From positions 13,576,802 to 13,640,801 of the forward strand of contig NC_045145.1 in assembly GCF_008831285.2 (NCBI RefSeq): 64,000 nt of DNA, given 5' to 3'. The notes beneath the pieces were generated by a model. That model saw only the letters and a program-made list of their open reading frames with translations. It made no database searches and had not been told where the DNA came from. Both the position numbers and the translations under genes were made by a program. Positions 1 to 10,690 of the stretch are shown here, one piece after another. The DNA comes from Nymphaea colorata (Eukaryota > Streptophyta > Magnoliopsida > Nymphaeales > Nymphaeaceae). Every line of letters starts with the position of its first letter. Position 1 is the first letter of the stretch.

Positions 1-259
1 AGTGGAATGTCCAAAATTCCTGCTTTGTCTATAGTAATATAGTAGACTGATTGGGTCGTTGGTTGGATCCTATCCTTAATGCATTTTAGTTTCACCTTCT
101 TTATAGTTATAGCTTCAGTAGTCAGCAAAGGTTCTTGCTCTTTCTTGAAGACTGTGTGGTAGCTTCTACACCGCAGTGGTTACTATTTGTTTAGTATTAT
201 CTTTTACCCTTACTTTAATTTTCCAACCAATATTTTTGACTGATGTTACGTCTTCTCAG
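1..259 (+). other. Intron of the PP2C gene (3' part)
   Basis: AT-rich, non-coding sequence that ends in a pyrimidine-rich stretch and a CAG acceptor at 257-259, directly before the coding exon at 260. No other feature is seen. It is inferred to be the last long intron of a PP2C gene whose earlier exons lie left of the window. Confidence 0.6.
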
Positions 260-491
260 GCTAGAAACAGAGTATCCCCTGCGCAACATGTTCAAGTTAT
301 TTGTATGCGCAGTTTGTCAGGTAGATATGAAGCCTGGTGAAGGCATTTCTGTACATTCTGGTTCCTCACATGGTGGAAGGGTACGGCCTTGGGAAGGTCC
401 TTTCCTCTGTCCCAGTTGCCTTATGAAGAAAGATGCCATGGAAGGGAAAAGGCCTTTGGGAGGTACGCACCACATGTTTGATTTGTGCTAA
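260..491 (+). CDS. Protein phosphatase 2C (PP2C 5/12-type), C-terminal exon, partial
   Basis: This is the final large exon of a plant PP2C of the small group related to Arabidopsis PP2C 5 and PP2C 12. Those proteins carry a cysteine-rich module after the phosphatase domain. The exon encodes that module: a CAVC pair, the segment MKPGEGISVHSG, a PWEGPFLCPSC segment with the second CxxC, and KKDAMEGKRP, which is near the end of family members. The two CxxC pairs look like a zinc-ribbon type site (inference). The catalytic domain is outside the window. The acceptor CAG at 257-259 fixes the exon start. The frame stays open to a TAA at 489-491, which adds the unusual tail GGTHHMFDLC. A good donor (GAG|GTACGC) at 463 could instead splice to a tiny exon at 648-658 in matching phase, ending the protein KRPLGVLA. 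The second ending is closer to the family's usual short terminus. Family call is firm; the exact 3' end is not. Confidence 0.82.
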
Positions 492-647
492 TATAACTAC
501 TTGGGCTCTTTTATGTGAAAAGTGAACTCTACTGCAGCTTCTAGAAATGCTTTGTCTTGAGTGAGATGTTCAGAAGAAGATTGATTTGTAGCTGCCTATT
601 GGGAAATTTCAACTTGTCATTGCTTAATTGCAATGTTCCACCTTCAG

Positions 648-658
648 TGCTTGCTTGA
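648..658 (+). other. Possible tiny terminal exon of the PP2C gene
   Basis: A pyrimidine-rich run and CAG (645-647) precede TG CTT GCT TGA. Joined to the donor at 463, which leaves a single G, it gives a Val-Leu-Ala stop. Phase and position fit a short last exon. The unspliced ending at 491 is the alternative. Confidence 0.35.
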
Positions 659-1371
659 TCTTGAAGATTTGGTAGGTGAAATTCAATATTCGGATATGCT
701 TATGGCTGAAGGCTATTTGTTCAGATTCAGCATTCAACTACTATAGGATCTACATTCTCACAGTGATGGTGACGCTGCTTTGCTTCACTATTCGAAGTCT
801 GGCTGAAAGCTGGATTGAGTTGGGAGGGAGGTTATTAAGCACCACAATTGTTCAAATTAGAGATTCTCAGAAAGCTCCCTGTTGCTGTATCTCTGCGCTG
901 CAAGAACACAATCAGTTCCTTGTACTGGCAAAAGGGAGCTTTCCATGTATTATGTTAGGTTTATGAGCTGAAATTTTTTCTCCTTAAATTCTTTCTGTGA
1001 AAATGAAAAATGCTTGTCTATTTCCTTGTTCAGTTGCCTGAACGCAATTGGATGCAACGCATATGCATGCATTGGCATCAGACTCATTCCACCACTGGAA
1101 GCATATGTTCTGACGTATTTAGTGTCTGTCGAGATAAGCTTGTCCAGCTCATAAGCTATTGGGAAATGCATGACTGTAGGTTGAAATATGTTGTATCTCA
1201 CTGATGTAAATGAAGAACATTACTGATGCAAGAAGTTCCAACTATTAGAATCAAAGTGCCGATGTTGATGAGCTTTCATTACTTGGTTCTTGAGACAATC
1301 TAATGAGAATCTCGTCTTACATTCATGGTTATCGTGTTGCTTTTATGACGTAAGCACATAAACAATGCCCG

Positions 1372-1540
1372 AAATCGTTTGGTGTAGTCTTTGGCCTGTG
1401 GGTGCAATGAAAACAGTTACGAGTTCAAAACCCGTGAGACGGATTCCGAGTAACTCAAAGCATGCATATATGGGTGCTGCTTGTCGTGAGTTCCTACGCA
1501 CACCAGCGGCAGTGGGGTTAGTCTCACAGTTCGGATGCAG
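1372..1540 (+). repeat. Candidate tRNA-derived SINE fragment (box A and box B)
   Basis: TGGTGTAGTCT at 1380-1390 matches the pol III box A consensus at nearly all positions. GTTCAAAAC at 1423-1431 is a perfect box B (GWTCRANNC). The 32-base gap is what tRNAs and plant SINEs use. No tRNA cloverleaf can be drawn, so a tRNA gene is unlikely. Neither the 3' end nor target duplications could be fixed. Confidence 0.4.
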
Positions 1541-1924
1541 CCTACTCTTGTAAGACGCAGACAGGGAACTACACAAATGCTGTTTACCCATGAGGTGCAT
1601 TTAAGCTACAAATCCTGTTCAATTGCCTTCATCATGGTAACTAATCCGTTCCTTCTAAAATTGGGCGCACAAGGGACAGACCCCCGTGAGTCGATTGGGT
1701 GCTCGGTGCAACAAAGCTTGACTCGATAACTGACAAGTTTCTCGCGCCGAATGCTAGAGACAATGGGTGTGCCTCCTGCCAGTTGTGTGGAGCTGCCTGA
1801 GCCTACCAATAGATTCTTCGGCCCAGTCAATGAGAGCAGAAAACCTACACAACCTAAGCTCTGGCTAACAAGATTACTATAAGGCCTTATTTTGGTAATC
1901 TGTGCCCCGTTCATCTTTTACGAA

Positions 1925-2034
1925 ACGCTGTTTGCTGACTGTTAGGTCGGCGTTGAAGGTTTGAACCTCATGGGTGCCGCTCGTCTCTCGCAGTATGAGG
2001 GGAGCACTGGCAGAGTGAGAATTTTTTTTTTCGA
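1925..2034 (+). repeat. Second SINE-like patch ending in a T tract
   Basis: It has a box-B-like GTTTGAACC at 1959-1967 (one mismatch) and then ATGGGTGCCGCTCGTC, which resembles ATGGGTGCTGCTTGTC in the patch at about 1470. It ends in a T run near 2023-2032. No box A was found. It may be a truncated relative of the first patch. Confidence 0.25.
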
Positions 2035-2779
2035 AGGGCACTCATTCAATACCTTTAATTTATTTGAGCACTTACACGTATAACAATCAAATATATTAAA
2101 ACATTAACATATATATTCAACTAATTTTGTGAAGCTGGCATGGACAGTTGCCCACACCCACCATGTGGCTCTGCCACTAGAAGGGAGGTCACTTGTTTTA
2201 CACACTGAGGGAGCAACAATGTCTCTCAACAACCACAACTCCTCAAACACCACAACACCCCCACCCCACCTAAAAAAAAGTTTGAGGAAAGAAAAAAATT
2301 ATCACCAAACAAACTAATTGACATTGTACAAGTTTACGTTATAATATAATAGGAAGTGGCAAATCCCGTATTGCTGTAAAGCAAAACGATCAAATACATA
2401 TTCCTGTTCTTACATCCACTCGCTAAATTACGATTTTGTTGCTTTTCTCATGAAATTTGCCACAAAGCATAGATTAAGAAACCAGCGTAAGTCCACATGG
2501 CTAGCGTGTCTTCGTTGTTTGTAATGTCATTAAACACAACAGGTTCAAGACCTGGAGGTGGTGTTCTTGCGGAAAGGTCATGAAGCTGGATACATTCCTT
2601 TGTGGGCACTGGGCAGAAGCACAATCAAAATTGCATTTTCAGTTCCGCCTGCCTCGTTGATTGGACTTCAAGATCACCTTCAAGTCAGAAGGTCAAAAGT
2701 TCCAAATTCAAGTCGTCTCTGTTTGGCATAATCAAGCAGGAATCTTCTGATTTACCGACATTTAGAAAAAGAGCACCTC

Positions 2780-2856
2780 CCTCTCTCTCTCTCTCGCTCT
2801 CTCACACACGCACACACACTCACGCACGCATAGAGACACACGCACAGACACACAGA
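2780..2856 (+). repeat. CT/CA microsatellite
   Basis: Alternating CT units pass into imperfect CA/CG-rich dinucleotide repeats (CACACACG type). Simple-sequence DNA with no gene attached. Confidence 0.9.
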
Positions 2857-3991
2857 TAAGGTTGATTTTGATTTAAATCCTGCATTATTTTCTTTCCTTG
2901 CAAGCGGTTGTGTATTCTAGATGTCCAGCGAAAAGTCGATGATAATGAGTCCAGCTAGACCCCAAGCTCTCTTTCGTCCTTGTCTCCTCTCTGTATTGTC
3001 TTTAGCTTCAAAAAGAAGGAGCAATAAATTCTCAAGAGGCATGTTCAGTTCCCTCTTTTCTGCCCCCCGCCAAACGTGTGGGTTGTCCACCCCATACCAC
3101 CTAACTAGTGGACCCTGGATACCGCGACCTTCTTATGGACAAGGCAGTGCCGTAAACTCACAAGGATTACCAAAGGCAAGATCATGCAGCCCCATGTCCA
3201 GCCACCCTGTCCGGGCCTTTCAGTCAGGATGGAGATTAAGAAAAACCGAAAAAGTTCTTTATATGCTTCATTTTTTACGGTACCAAAATTTTATCTCCTA
3301 AGCATTTTGCAAGTGAATTTGTTAGTTACTCACCGCCCGCGTGGACAAGCGCTCTCATTCCAGAACAAGATGCATGATCAACCATGGAATAGAAACACTC
3401 AGTATATTTTGTTTCCTTGCGATCTTGGTTTGGTGGAACCACAAAGTTGCTATCTTCAAAACCACAGCGGCCGGGAATGAAAAAGAAGAAAAAAACAGGA
3501 GATAAGATCCAAGTGGTGCAAGTGCGTGTACAGTCCACATAATACACAGCCTCTGAGACGTCAACGTGCAAGAAAAAACACACTTGTGTGGACCACCGTC
3601 ACCGGCATGTCATGTGGATTGGGACGTCTATGGCTGCTTTCTTCTTCCTCTTCTTTAGCCCATCGATTCTTAAAAGCCAAGACACAATTTGATACCTAAA
3701 TTTCTGTTGCAGAAAGATTTGTTTGGCCTTTTCAAGCCTTCTGCATTTTTAAGTAAATGGAACGAAAAATACCTGCTCTCGCCTCTCGCACATCGAAGTG
3801 CAATCAGAATTTAGATATTGTTTCTCACATGGATTAGGTGTGTCTTTCTGGACATGATCAGAAAGATTGCTAGCTTTTTAGTTCTCAAGTTACTTTTATT
3901 AATGACTGGTTGTGCTCTCCTGGTTTTCCACTTTTGTCCCATATATTTCACGTGGGTCTGGTTTTTTGTGTGGAATGAAAATCTAGATTGG

Positions 3992-4358
3992 TATCAAATT
4001 TTAGATAATTAAAGAAGAAGAATACACACACTCATAACATGGTTCAACTCTTTAAAGTTTACATTCACGGTGGTCAATGTTTTTCTCTCTCTCAATTAAT
4101 CGTATGGTATTGAGAGAGGTTCCTTTAAATCAGTATAAGGCTATTGCCCAATATTATAGAATCTGTCCGATTAACATATCAGATCTTCTTTCCTTACATT
4201 TGATTCATCACAAATTCCTTTATTATTATCTCTTACTATTTTGTATTCGGTAGGAGTTAGTCTTTCCTTATTAGTAGGAGATAATAGTTGAACGCGTCTT
4301 CCTTGTTTATAGAATATATGGATATAGTCATTCAATTATTCCACCAGCTTCCTTAACA
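3992..4358 (-). repeat. 3' LTR of the copia element
   Basis: It matches 7850-8206 over most of its length, including shared blocks around ACACACACTCATAAC and TTTAAATCAGTATAAGGCT. Its minus-strand start TGTTAAGGAAG lies directly after the polypurine tract. About 40 bases near 4303-4348 are absent from the other LTR. Confidence 0.9.
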
Positions 4359-4368
4359 GCCCCCTCAA
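4359..4368 (-). other. Polypurine tract of the copia element
   Basis: On the minus strand TTGAGGGGGC abuts the TGTT start of the 3' LTR. This is the standard plus-strand priming site of an LTR retrotransposon. Confidence 0.85.
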
Positions 4369-4532
4369 ATTGAACGAGCAGGCTTGCACGTGAAGTTTGC
4401 ATTTGAGTAGATGAAATTGCCCCTTGGAAAAGGATTTAATAAATAAATCTTCTAGTTGATCCATAGATGAGACATAAGCAACTTTCACTTGATCCTTTGT
4501 AATGTGATAGCAAACAAAATGGACATCGATTT

Positions 4533-4740
4533 CTATGTGCCTGCTTCATTGATGAAAAACTGGTTTGGGGATAGATAAATGGCTCCCAAATTGTCACAAA
4601 GAATGGTAGGAATACCAGTAATAGACAAGCAAAGTTCTTGAATGAGGTATGTAAAAGACATGACTTCAACAGCTACATTAGAAAGTGCTCGGTACTCTAC
4701 TTCTGTGTTGGATCTAGCAATAGTGTTCTGTTTCATCGCA
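4533..4740 (-). pseudogene. Copia RNase H remnant
   Basis: The minus strand encodes ARSNTEVEYRALSNVAVEV and then ILCDNLGAIYLSPNQ. These correspond to the copia RNase H core (family form ARSSTEAEYRALA and CDNxxAxYLxxNP), with the catalytic E and D positions still visible. The frame shifts and closes downstream. It is part of the degenerate element, not a host gene. Confidence 0.88.
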
Positions 4741-4912
4741 GACTAGGATATGAGAGCTTCATCTAAAAACACAACATATGCTCTTGTTGATTTACGGTAA
4801 TCTAAGCTACCGGCCTAGTCTGCATTGGAGTGAGCAGTGATGGCAATGTTGGATGACCGCTTGAGAAGAAGACCATGAGCCAAGGTGTCCTTGATATATC
4901 TTAGGATTCTTT

Positions 4913-5660
4913 TCACAAATGTTTTGCAGTAGGTTGTTGCATGTGTTGACTGACTTTGTTTACGACAAATGACAGATCCAGGTGGGTTAAGGTGAGATAT
5001 TGGAGAGCCCCTACAACCTGATGATAATTTGTATGATCAGCCATAGGTTTGCCATTATTGGGACTTATCTTGAAAAGGGTAGGAAATAGAGTTGCAGCCA
5101 GCTTAGCTTCAAACATGTAATTCCTTTGAGTAAGATAAAGTCATTGAGCAAAAAACATGGCCTCAATGCCCAAGAAATAATGTAATATGCTCAAGTCTTT
5201 CAAAAGAAATTTATGAGCAAGGTGGTGAATCACTCTAGCCATTTCTTGGTTTGAATTTCATGTAATTCTAATATCATCTACATGCACCAAAAGATAAAGA
5301 ATAATGTCTCCCTTTGCATAGACAAATAAAGATGTGTTAATACGGGATTCAACAAAACCAACATCTAGCAAGAGAGAACTCAATTTCTGAAACCATGCTC
5401 TAGGTGCTTGCTTTGAACCATAAATAGGTTTATGCGGGCGGCAAACATGTCTTGGATACCTAGAGTCTTCAAAGCCTTGGGGATGAATCATATAAACTTC
5501 CTTTGTTAGCTCACCATGAATGAAAGTGTCATGAATGTCAAGCTGTCTGATATTCCTTCCCCTTGAAACTGCAACAGTTAAAACTGTACGAACAATATGA
5601 AGTTCTATCTCTATCTCTTGAGTAAAGCCTCTAGCAACTAAACGAACTTTGTAATGTTCA
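4913..5660 (-). pseudogene. Copia reverse transcriptase remnant
   Basis: Minus-strand blocks in order are LVARGFTQE, RQLDIHDTFIHGEL (first catalytic Asp region), the KQAPRAWF motif with preceding IYGS, HVDDIRIT (YVDD box with Tyr changed to His) and [18 protein letters not shown] (connection to RNase H). The usual YxETFSPV segment between GFTQE and the Asp block is missing. Frames are broken between blocks, so no functional polymerase is encoded. Confidence 0.9.
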
Positions 5661-5846
5661 ACACTAACATTAGCTTTTCTCTTTATTTTGTAAATTCACT
5701 TAGTGTCAACAAGGTTTTAAGAAGTAGTAGGAGGCTTGAAACTCACATTCCAATGGAAAGGCTTGAAACTCATGTTTCATTGCTTTCTTCCATTTAGTGC
5801 TCTTGATAGCCTAAGAGAATGTAGTGAGTCCAGTTTTCTCCCTTAA

Positions 5847-6458
5847 TTAAAATATGTAGATGGAATGTATCGGATGCTTGGACAAGGTATAAGTTTTGGG
5901 TTTTAAAGACTTGGTTTGAAAGCATGTCACCATATAGTGAGTTCTAGGAGGGTTGATGGGCAGTTCGGTTGAGGATCGGAGAGATGGTGTCAGACTTGGT
6001 GGGTTTGGTATTGGACTAGTTATAGGTTCAATGGTTGAAGGGGCAGGTTCATGTGCATCTGGTGGTAATGTGTTAAGACTAGATATAACTAAAGGATAAG
6101 GAAGGTCAATAGGAATAGGTGATGTTTCACTAAGAGTAGAGTTTTCTTTGGGTGTCAAGGAGTCTTGGAAATGAAATGAACTTTCATCAAAGACAACATG
6201 ACGACTAACCAAGCGCTTCTTAGAGGTTCGGTTGAAAACATAAGTATCCTCTGCTAACTGTCGAACCCCAAAAACACATGTTTTGTGGATCTACATTGCA
6301 GATTGTGATCATTAAAAGCCCTCAAACAAGGATAGCAACCACAACTAAAAGTTCTCAAGAAACCATAGTCAAGCCTTTTTATCTCTAAATATTGATAAAC
6401 CATAGTTGTTAATCACATGATTGACAACTTTATATGAAGGGTGACCCAGCCTTTCATG
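5847..6458 (-). pseudogene. Copia integrase remnant lacking the catalytic core
   Basis: HERLGHPSYKVVNHV (6458-6414) is the pre-integrase motif, with TAG where the family has a Trp codon just before it. Within about 40 bases the sequence jumps to DYGFLRTFSCGCYPCLRAFN and a CVFLGF-like block, which lie beyond the DDE core in intact elements. It then reaches LVSRHVVFDESSFHF at about 6215. The zinc-binding remainder and DDE domain are therefore deleted. Confidence 0.85.
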
Positions 6459-6943
6459 CTAGTGAGCTCTCTTCATGCACTTTCCAATACACACTCCTGC
6501 TTTAGCTCTTTGCAAGTCAATACGGTATAAACCATTTTTATTGATGCTCTACAAGATTACATGCTCTATTTTGTTGTCCTTTACATAACACCCATCAGGA
6601 TAGAACTCAAAGTAAGTATTATTATCTCTAGAGAATCGAGAAGCAGAAAGCAAACTTTGACATATAGAATGAACATAAAGAATATTTTTCATGAAAATCT
6701 TTGAATCAGAAATATGGTAAACAGATTTACCAATGGAAGAAAAATTTAGTCCACTGCCATTTCCAACATAAACTTGTTCACTACCTTAGTACTCGGTATG
6801 AAAAGCAAAAATATTTAGATCAGCTATCACATTGTGAGTGGCATCCAAATATGGATACCAACCACCTTCTTGGGCTGATGTAGATAAACTTTACAATATA
6901 GTGCTCCATGACCCTGCTCTTTACATGCTTGACATACGATTCT

Positions 6944-6985
6944 ACATGCTGCCGCAATATGACCTAAATTTCCACAAAAGAAGCA
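6944..6985 (-). pseudogene. Copia gag zinc knuckle
   Basis: The minus strand reads CFFCGNLGHIAAAC, a perfect CX2CX4HX4C nucleocapsid knuckle. A second Cys pair (CQAC) follows. It marks the gag part of the element; the surrounding frame is broken. Confidence 0.88.
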
Positions 6986-7837
6986 AATAGAATTACCTTG
7001 GATGCAATTAGTACTTCATCCTTCCTGAAACCTACCTCCTCGACCACGAGAGCTAAAGGATCGGTTTTGATAGTTTCTTCTTGTGCCTGTTGATTTGAAG
7101 ACTTAAGGATAAATTCACCATAGAGTAGGCTTTATGAAACAAAAGAAGGCTAAACAACAATTCAAAGCCGACTGGTTCCACACTCGTGTTCAGGGAGCTT
7201 CTGAGAGCAGCATACACTAGTGGTAACCCAGTCAAATATGCATAAAAAGACTGTCATCTTCAACTGGTTTACATGCCATAGCAAGCTGGTGTGCAATGCC
7301 TTTTGCTTTATATAAGCATTCAACAATATAATCAGATCTTTCTTAAGGTTGAAGTGGATGTCTCAACTTTTGGACACAAGCTCTAGAGTATGAAGCATAC
7401 ATCCTTTTAAGAGCAGTCCAAACACAGTATGAAGTACTTCAACCCACAACTTAAACCCACAACTTGACTATGAATAGTATCAGTTAAAGAAAATAGAATC
7501 CAGCTTAGTAGAAGCTGGTCCATCCGCTGCCATTCTATGGACTTGGGATTGACCATGACTTTTTTCCTTTTTCAATGAGAAGGGTAGCTAAGGACATGGT
7601 AGAGTACCATCAATATAGCCAATCAAACTTTATCTCTTCAACAAGTTCAACGTAGGAACAAATTGAGACTCCCATAGAGAATAATTATAAGTTTGAAAGT
7701 TTTTCCAATAAGAAGTATTAAAAGTTTGTTGGAGCAGGGAAGTAGAGGTGGGGGCATGATCATCCCTGCACTGATGTTGCCATTGGTACTATTGATGTTG
7801 AAATCGTTGTTCGCCATCACCACATATTACACTCAAA

Positions 7838-7849
7838 GCTCTGATACCA
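7838..7849 (-). other. Primer-binding site of the copia element
   Basis: The minus strand reads TGGTATCAGAGC, the standard plant copia primer site complementary to initiator tRNA-Met. It directly adjoins the 5' LTR. Confidence 0.92.
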
Positions 7850-8206
7850 TATCAAATTTCATATCATTAAAAAAGAAGAAGACACACACTCATAACGTGG
7901 TTCGACACGTTAGAGTTTACATCCACGGTGGCCAATGTTTTTCTCTCTTTCAATTAACCGTATGGTATTGAGAGAGGCTCCTTTAAATCAGTATAAGGCT
8001 GCTGCCCAATATCTGATTCACATAACTGATCCTCTTTCCTTACATTTCATTCATCACAAATTCTTTTATCATTCTCTTATTAGTTTGTGTTCATCCTTGG
8101 CATTTGGCCTGCTGGTCTTTTAACCCCTGATTTATCTCCTTCCTTATCAGTAGGCGATAGTCTTTCCTTATTAGCAGGAGATAATCATTGAACGCCTTCC
8201 TTAACA
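7850..8206 (-). repeat. 5' LTR of the copia element
   Basis: It matches 3992-4358. Compared with its partner it carries an extra stretch near 8088-8145. On the minus strand it begins TGTTAAGG but ends GATA rather than the usual CA, as does the other LTR. Confidence 0.9.
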
Positions 8207-9722
8207 ATATGAAAAGTTAGAAATGTTCTGTTCCAAAAGAGAAATAAAAATTAAAAAGACAAAGGAATCTTTGCACTGGCATTGAAAGAGACGGCCAACT
8301 TAACACCCATCATATTATATTCTGGTAGTTTTGTGGAATATTGACATATCTGACTGTGTAAACTTCTAACTAATATTTGACGTCTGGAAAATAGAAGATT
8401 ACTAGACGGATAGTTGAACAGAAGATGCAGAACTTACTCTTCCTTTAAAGCCCAGTTCCTACTACGATTATAACATTAATCGCATCGCTGTACAGCAGTA
8501 CTCATGGATGATCGTTGTGATTATTAATATCGTCATCATCATAGAAATCTTAAGTTTAGCAGTATCTCAACGACATCGCTGCCAGTCTATATGCCATTTT
8601 CTTTGTTGATTTTCTTCATCTTTGTCATGTTTGCTTGCTTCTTGGAGCGACATCAAGGTACAAGACCCATATGGGACTTTGTTTTGCGTGTCATGGTAGG
8701 GTCCAAAGGTTTCAGTGTTATGCTGCGCTCATTGGCTTTCACCTGAGCACATCCCATGGATTCTGTTGAAGTATAAGTCTTCCCTATTCCTTTCCTACCC
8801 AGTTTGCCAGATTTCGTTCTAGATACTGGCATACATATGTTACCTGCATGGTCATATCTTTCTTAGTTTGTCTACTGCGCTTTCACCATATACCTATACC
8901 AGTGATTCGTACTATTCTTTACCCGTCTCAGACTGATCATTGTTTCATACTGCTAATTAATGGTGATCAAGTTGCCATTGCGGAAAAATATGCCTCAGGT
9001 GAGATGCTGGATTTCATATATTTTATATTTTGATTACTGGTTTCTAATGATGTCGATGATTTGATTACCTATATTTAGGATTTTTTCACTACTCCCTGTT
9101 CAGCTGGCAACGTGGATCGAAATATAAACCTTAAAACCACCAGAACTTCAGATGATGCCTTTTGCTTTTTAAAACCATATATATGCAACTACACATGAAA
9201 ATCAGGTTTTAGATACTGTCAAGCTTCAATCTCAAATGATCCGGTAGGCCAACATACTGGAAAGGTGATTGGTTCTTAATATAATTTATGGACAGTTGTT
9301 ATTTTTCCTTAAAAATTCTGATAGTAAACAAGACGTACGCTCTTGTAAGCTGGAATTATCTGCTAACAACATTGTATTCTAGCAGGCCGTATTTGAATTA
9401 CCTACTTAAATACTACCATGAAATTCGGACCTTATGCTAAATAGATATATTTTTAGCAGACCAAAATCGCCTCTTTTGGCTTACTCAGGAGAAGAAAATC
9501 CTCGATTTGGAATTTTAGACTCTTGATTCATGCCCTTATCGGTCGACCGTCCAACGCATATGCACCAGTATATCCATAGACATATCTACCAAAAACCCCC
9601 CACTCTCCAAACTCCCCCTTCTCCCCTCCAGCATATCTCTCTCTCTCTCTCTCCGCGCCCCGAACCCGCCCCCCTCTGTCTCTCTGTGTGTATGTGTGTG
9701 TGTGGGTATGATTTTCAGCGCC
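8207..9722. other. Intergenic region and upstream region of BKI1
   Basis: No coding sequence is supported. From about 9560 the plus strand becomes pyrimidine-rich, with CT repeats at about 9632-9655 and a GT tract at about 9681-9702, directly before the BKI1 start. This is probably promoter and 5' UTR. No clear TATA box could be assigned. Confidence 0.6.
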
Positions 9723-10535
9723 ATGGAAGCCCAAAATCTCAAAAAACAGGAGCAAGAAGGAAAAAGTACTAGTGCAGCCAGTAGCCCAAGCAGAACCGCG
9801 GCAAACTCTTCAGCACAGTCTCCACCATCACCATCTTCATCCCCCACCCACGACTTCGAATTCACCATCTCTCTGTGCCCTTCCTTGTCCCTCGACAAGC
9901 ACCGGCCGCCGTCCTATGAGATCGATCTCTGCCCAGCTGACGACCTCTTCTACCAGGGCCACCTCCTCCCGCTCCACTATCACCATCTGTTCAGCACCCC
10001 TCGCTCTTCCTGCACTTCCAAGGACGAGAGCAGCCATCACCACCACGACCACCGGCCGCAGCAGCCCTGCCACCAAGAGTCAATGGACCAGAACGACAAG
10101 AAGAGCAGTGCGGAGGGGAGATCGAGCTCGGAGGATGCCGAGAATTCAAGGAAGACGAAACAAAAGTCCTTCTCATTGTTCACTCTGAAGAAGGGGTCTA
10201 AGTTGGGATTGAGATCGGCCAAGGAGGTGATTGAGAGGTACGTGAGGATGGTGAAGCCTTTCTTTGCGAGGAAGAGCAAGGAGGCAGAGGACCAGAGGTT
10301 TGGATACTATGGAAGGAACAGGCAGAAATGGAGCGGGCATGCTTCTCAGTCCTTCTCCAACCAGCGGTGCCGATCTTCTGCACCGTGCTCCACCATGACA
10401 TCCCCTGGCAACAGTGGAATACTATGTGCCATACCGTCTTCAAGTGACAGCACCATGGAGGATCTCCAGAATGCTATACAGGCGGCCATCGCCCACTGCA
10501 AGAATTCCATCGCTATCAAGGAAGAGAAGAGTTAG
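9723..10535 (+). CDS. BKI1: BRI1 kinase inhibitor 1 (BKI1)
   Basis: A single-exon gene of 270 residues. BKI1 binds the kinase domain of the brassinosteroid receptor BRI1 at the plasma membrane and blocks its pairing with co-receptors. After brassinosteroid perception it is phosphorylated and released to the cytosol. Seen here: an N-terminal low-complexity part, the block SPTHDFEFTISLCPS (about residues 41-55), YEIDLCPADDLFYQGHLLPLH (about 68-88), a basic membrane-binding region (KTKQKSFSLFTLKKGSK, then RKSKE, about 145-190) and the C-terminal BRI1-interacting motif DSTMEDLQNAIQAAIAHCKNS (about 242-262). The last motif is nearly identical to the family form. The start at 9723 has a strong GCCATGG context. 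In-frame ATGs at 9696 and 9711 would add only 9 or 4 residues. The protein is somewhat shorter than Arabidopsis BKI1 (337). AATAAA follows at 10685. GC content is much higher than in the flanks. Confidence 0.92.
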   Translation: MEAQNLKKQEQEGKSTSAASSPSRTAANSSAQSPPSPSSSPTHDFEFTISLCPSLSLDKHRPPSYEIDLCPADDLFYQGHLLPLHYHHLFSTPRSSCTSKDESSHHHHDHRPQQPCHQESMDQNDKKSSAEGRSSSEDAENSRKTKQKSFSLFTLKKGSKLGLRSAKEVIERYVRMVKPFFARKSKEAEDQRFGYYGRNRQKWSGHASQSFSNQRCRSSAPCSTMTSPGNSGILCAIPSSSDSTMEDLQNAIQAAIAHCKNSIAIKEEKS

Positions 10536-10684
10536 GCAGAAGGAGAACGTTAATTTTTTTTTATCTTTTCCTGTTTTCTTCTCTTTCCTTTTTTCCTTAT
10601 ATTTCTCTTCGGTTTGTTCTGCATGAAGCGTGCAACTAATGGAGAGACGCGCTACTAATATTCATTATTTATCTCTGTATGTTC

Positions 10685-10690
10685 AATAAA
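10685..10690 (+). terminator. Poly(A) signal of BKI1
   Basis: AATAAA lies about 150 bases after the BKI1 stop codon, in AT-rich DNA following a T-rich stretch, as expected for a plant near-upstream element. Confidence 0.6.

Larger units (their letters stand above)
659..3991. other. Intergenic region between the PP2C gene and the copia element
   Basis: No convincing coding sequence is seen. The first part is probably PP2C 3' UTR and downstream DNA. It contains two SINE-like patches (about 1372-1530 and 1925-2034) and a CT/CA microsatellite at about 2780-2856. Open frames here (for example 2921-3301) have low-complexity or unrecognisable products and are treated as chance. Confidence 0.6.
3992..8206 (-). 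mobile_element. Ty1/copia LTR retrotransposon, degenerate and internally deleted
   Basis: Two related LTRs in direct orientation (3992-4358 and 7850-8206) bracket a 3.5 kb interior whose coding remnants all lie on the minus strand. In element order these are a primer-binding site matching initiator tRNA-Met (7838-7849), a gag CCHC zinc knuckle (6944-6985), a GAG-pre-integrase HERLGHPS motif (about 6458-6435), the integrase C-terminal region (about 6370-5850), reverse transcriptase (about 5650-4910), RNase H (about 4740-4530) and a polypurine tract (4359-4368). The order IN-RT-RH identifies copia. At 4.2 kb it is shorter than usual because the integrase core is missing. Frameshifts and stops are frequent and the LTRs have diverged with indels, so it is old and cannot be autonomous. 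No clear 5 bp target duplication was found (ATTGG on one side, ATATG on the other). Confidence 0.92.
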
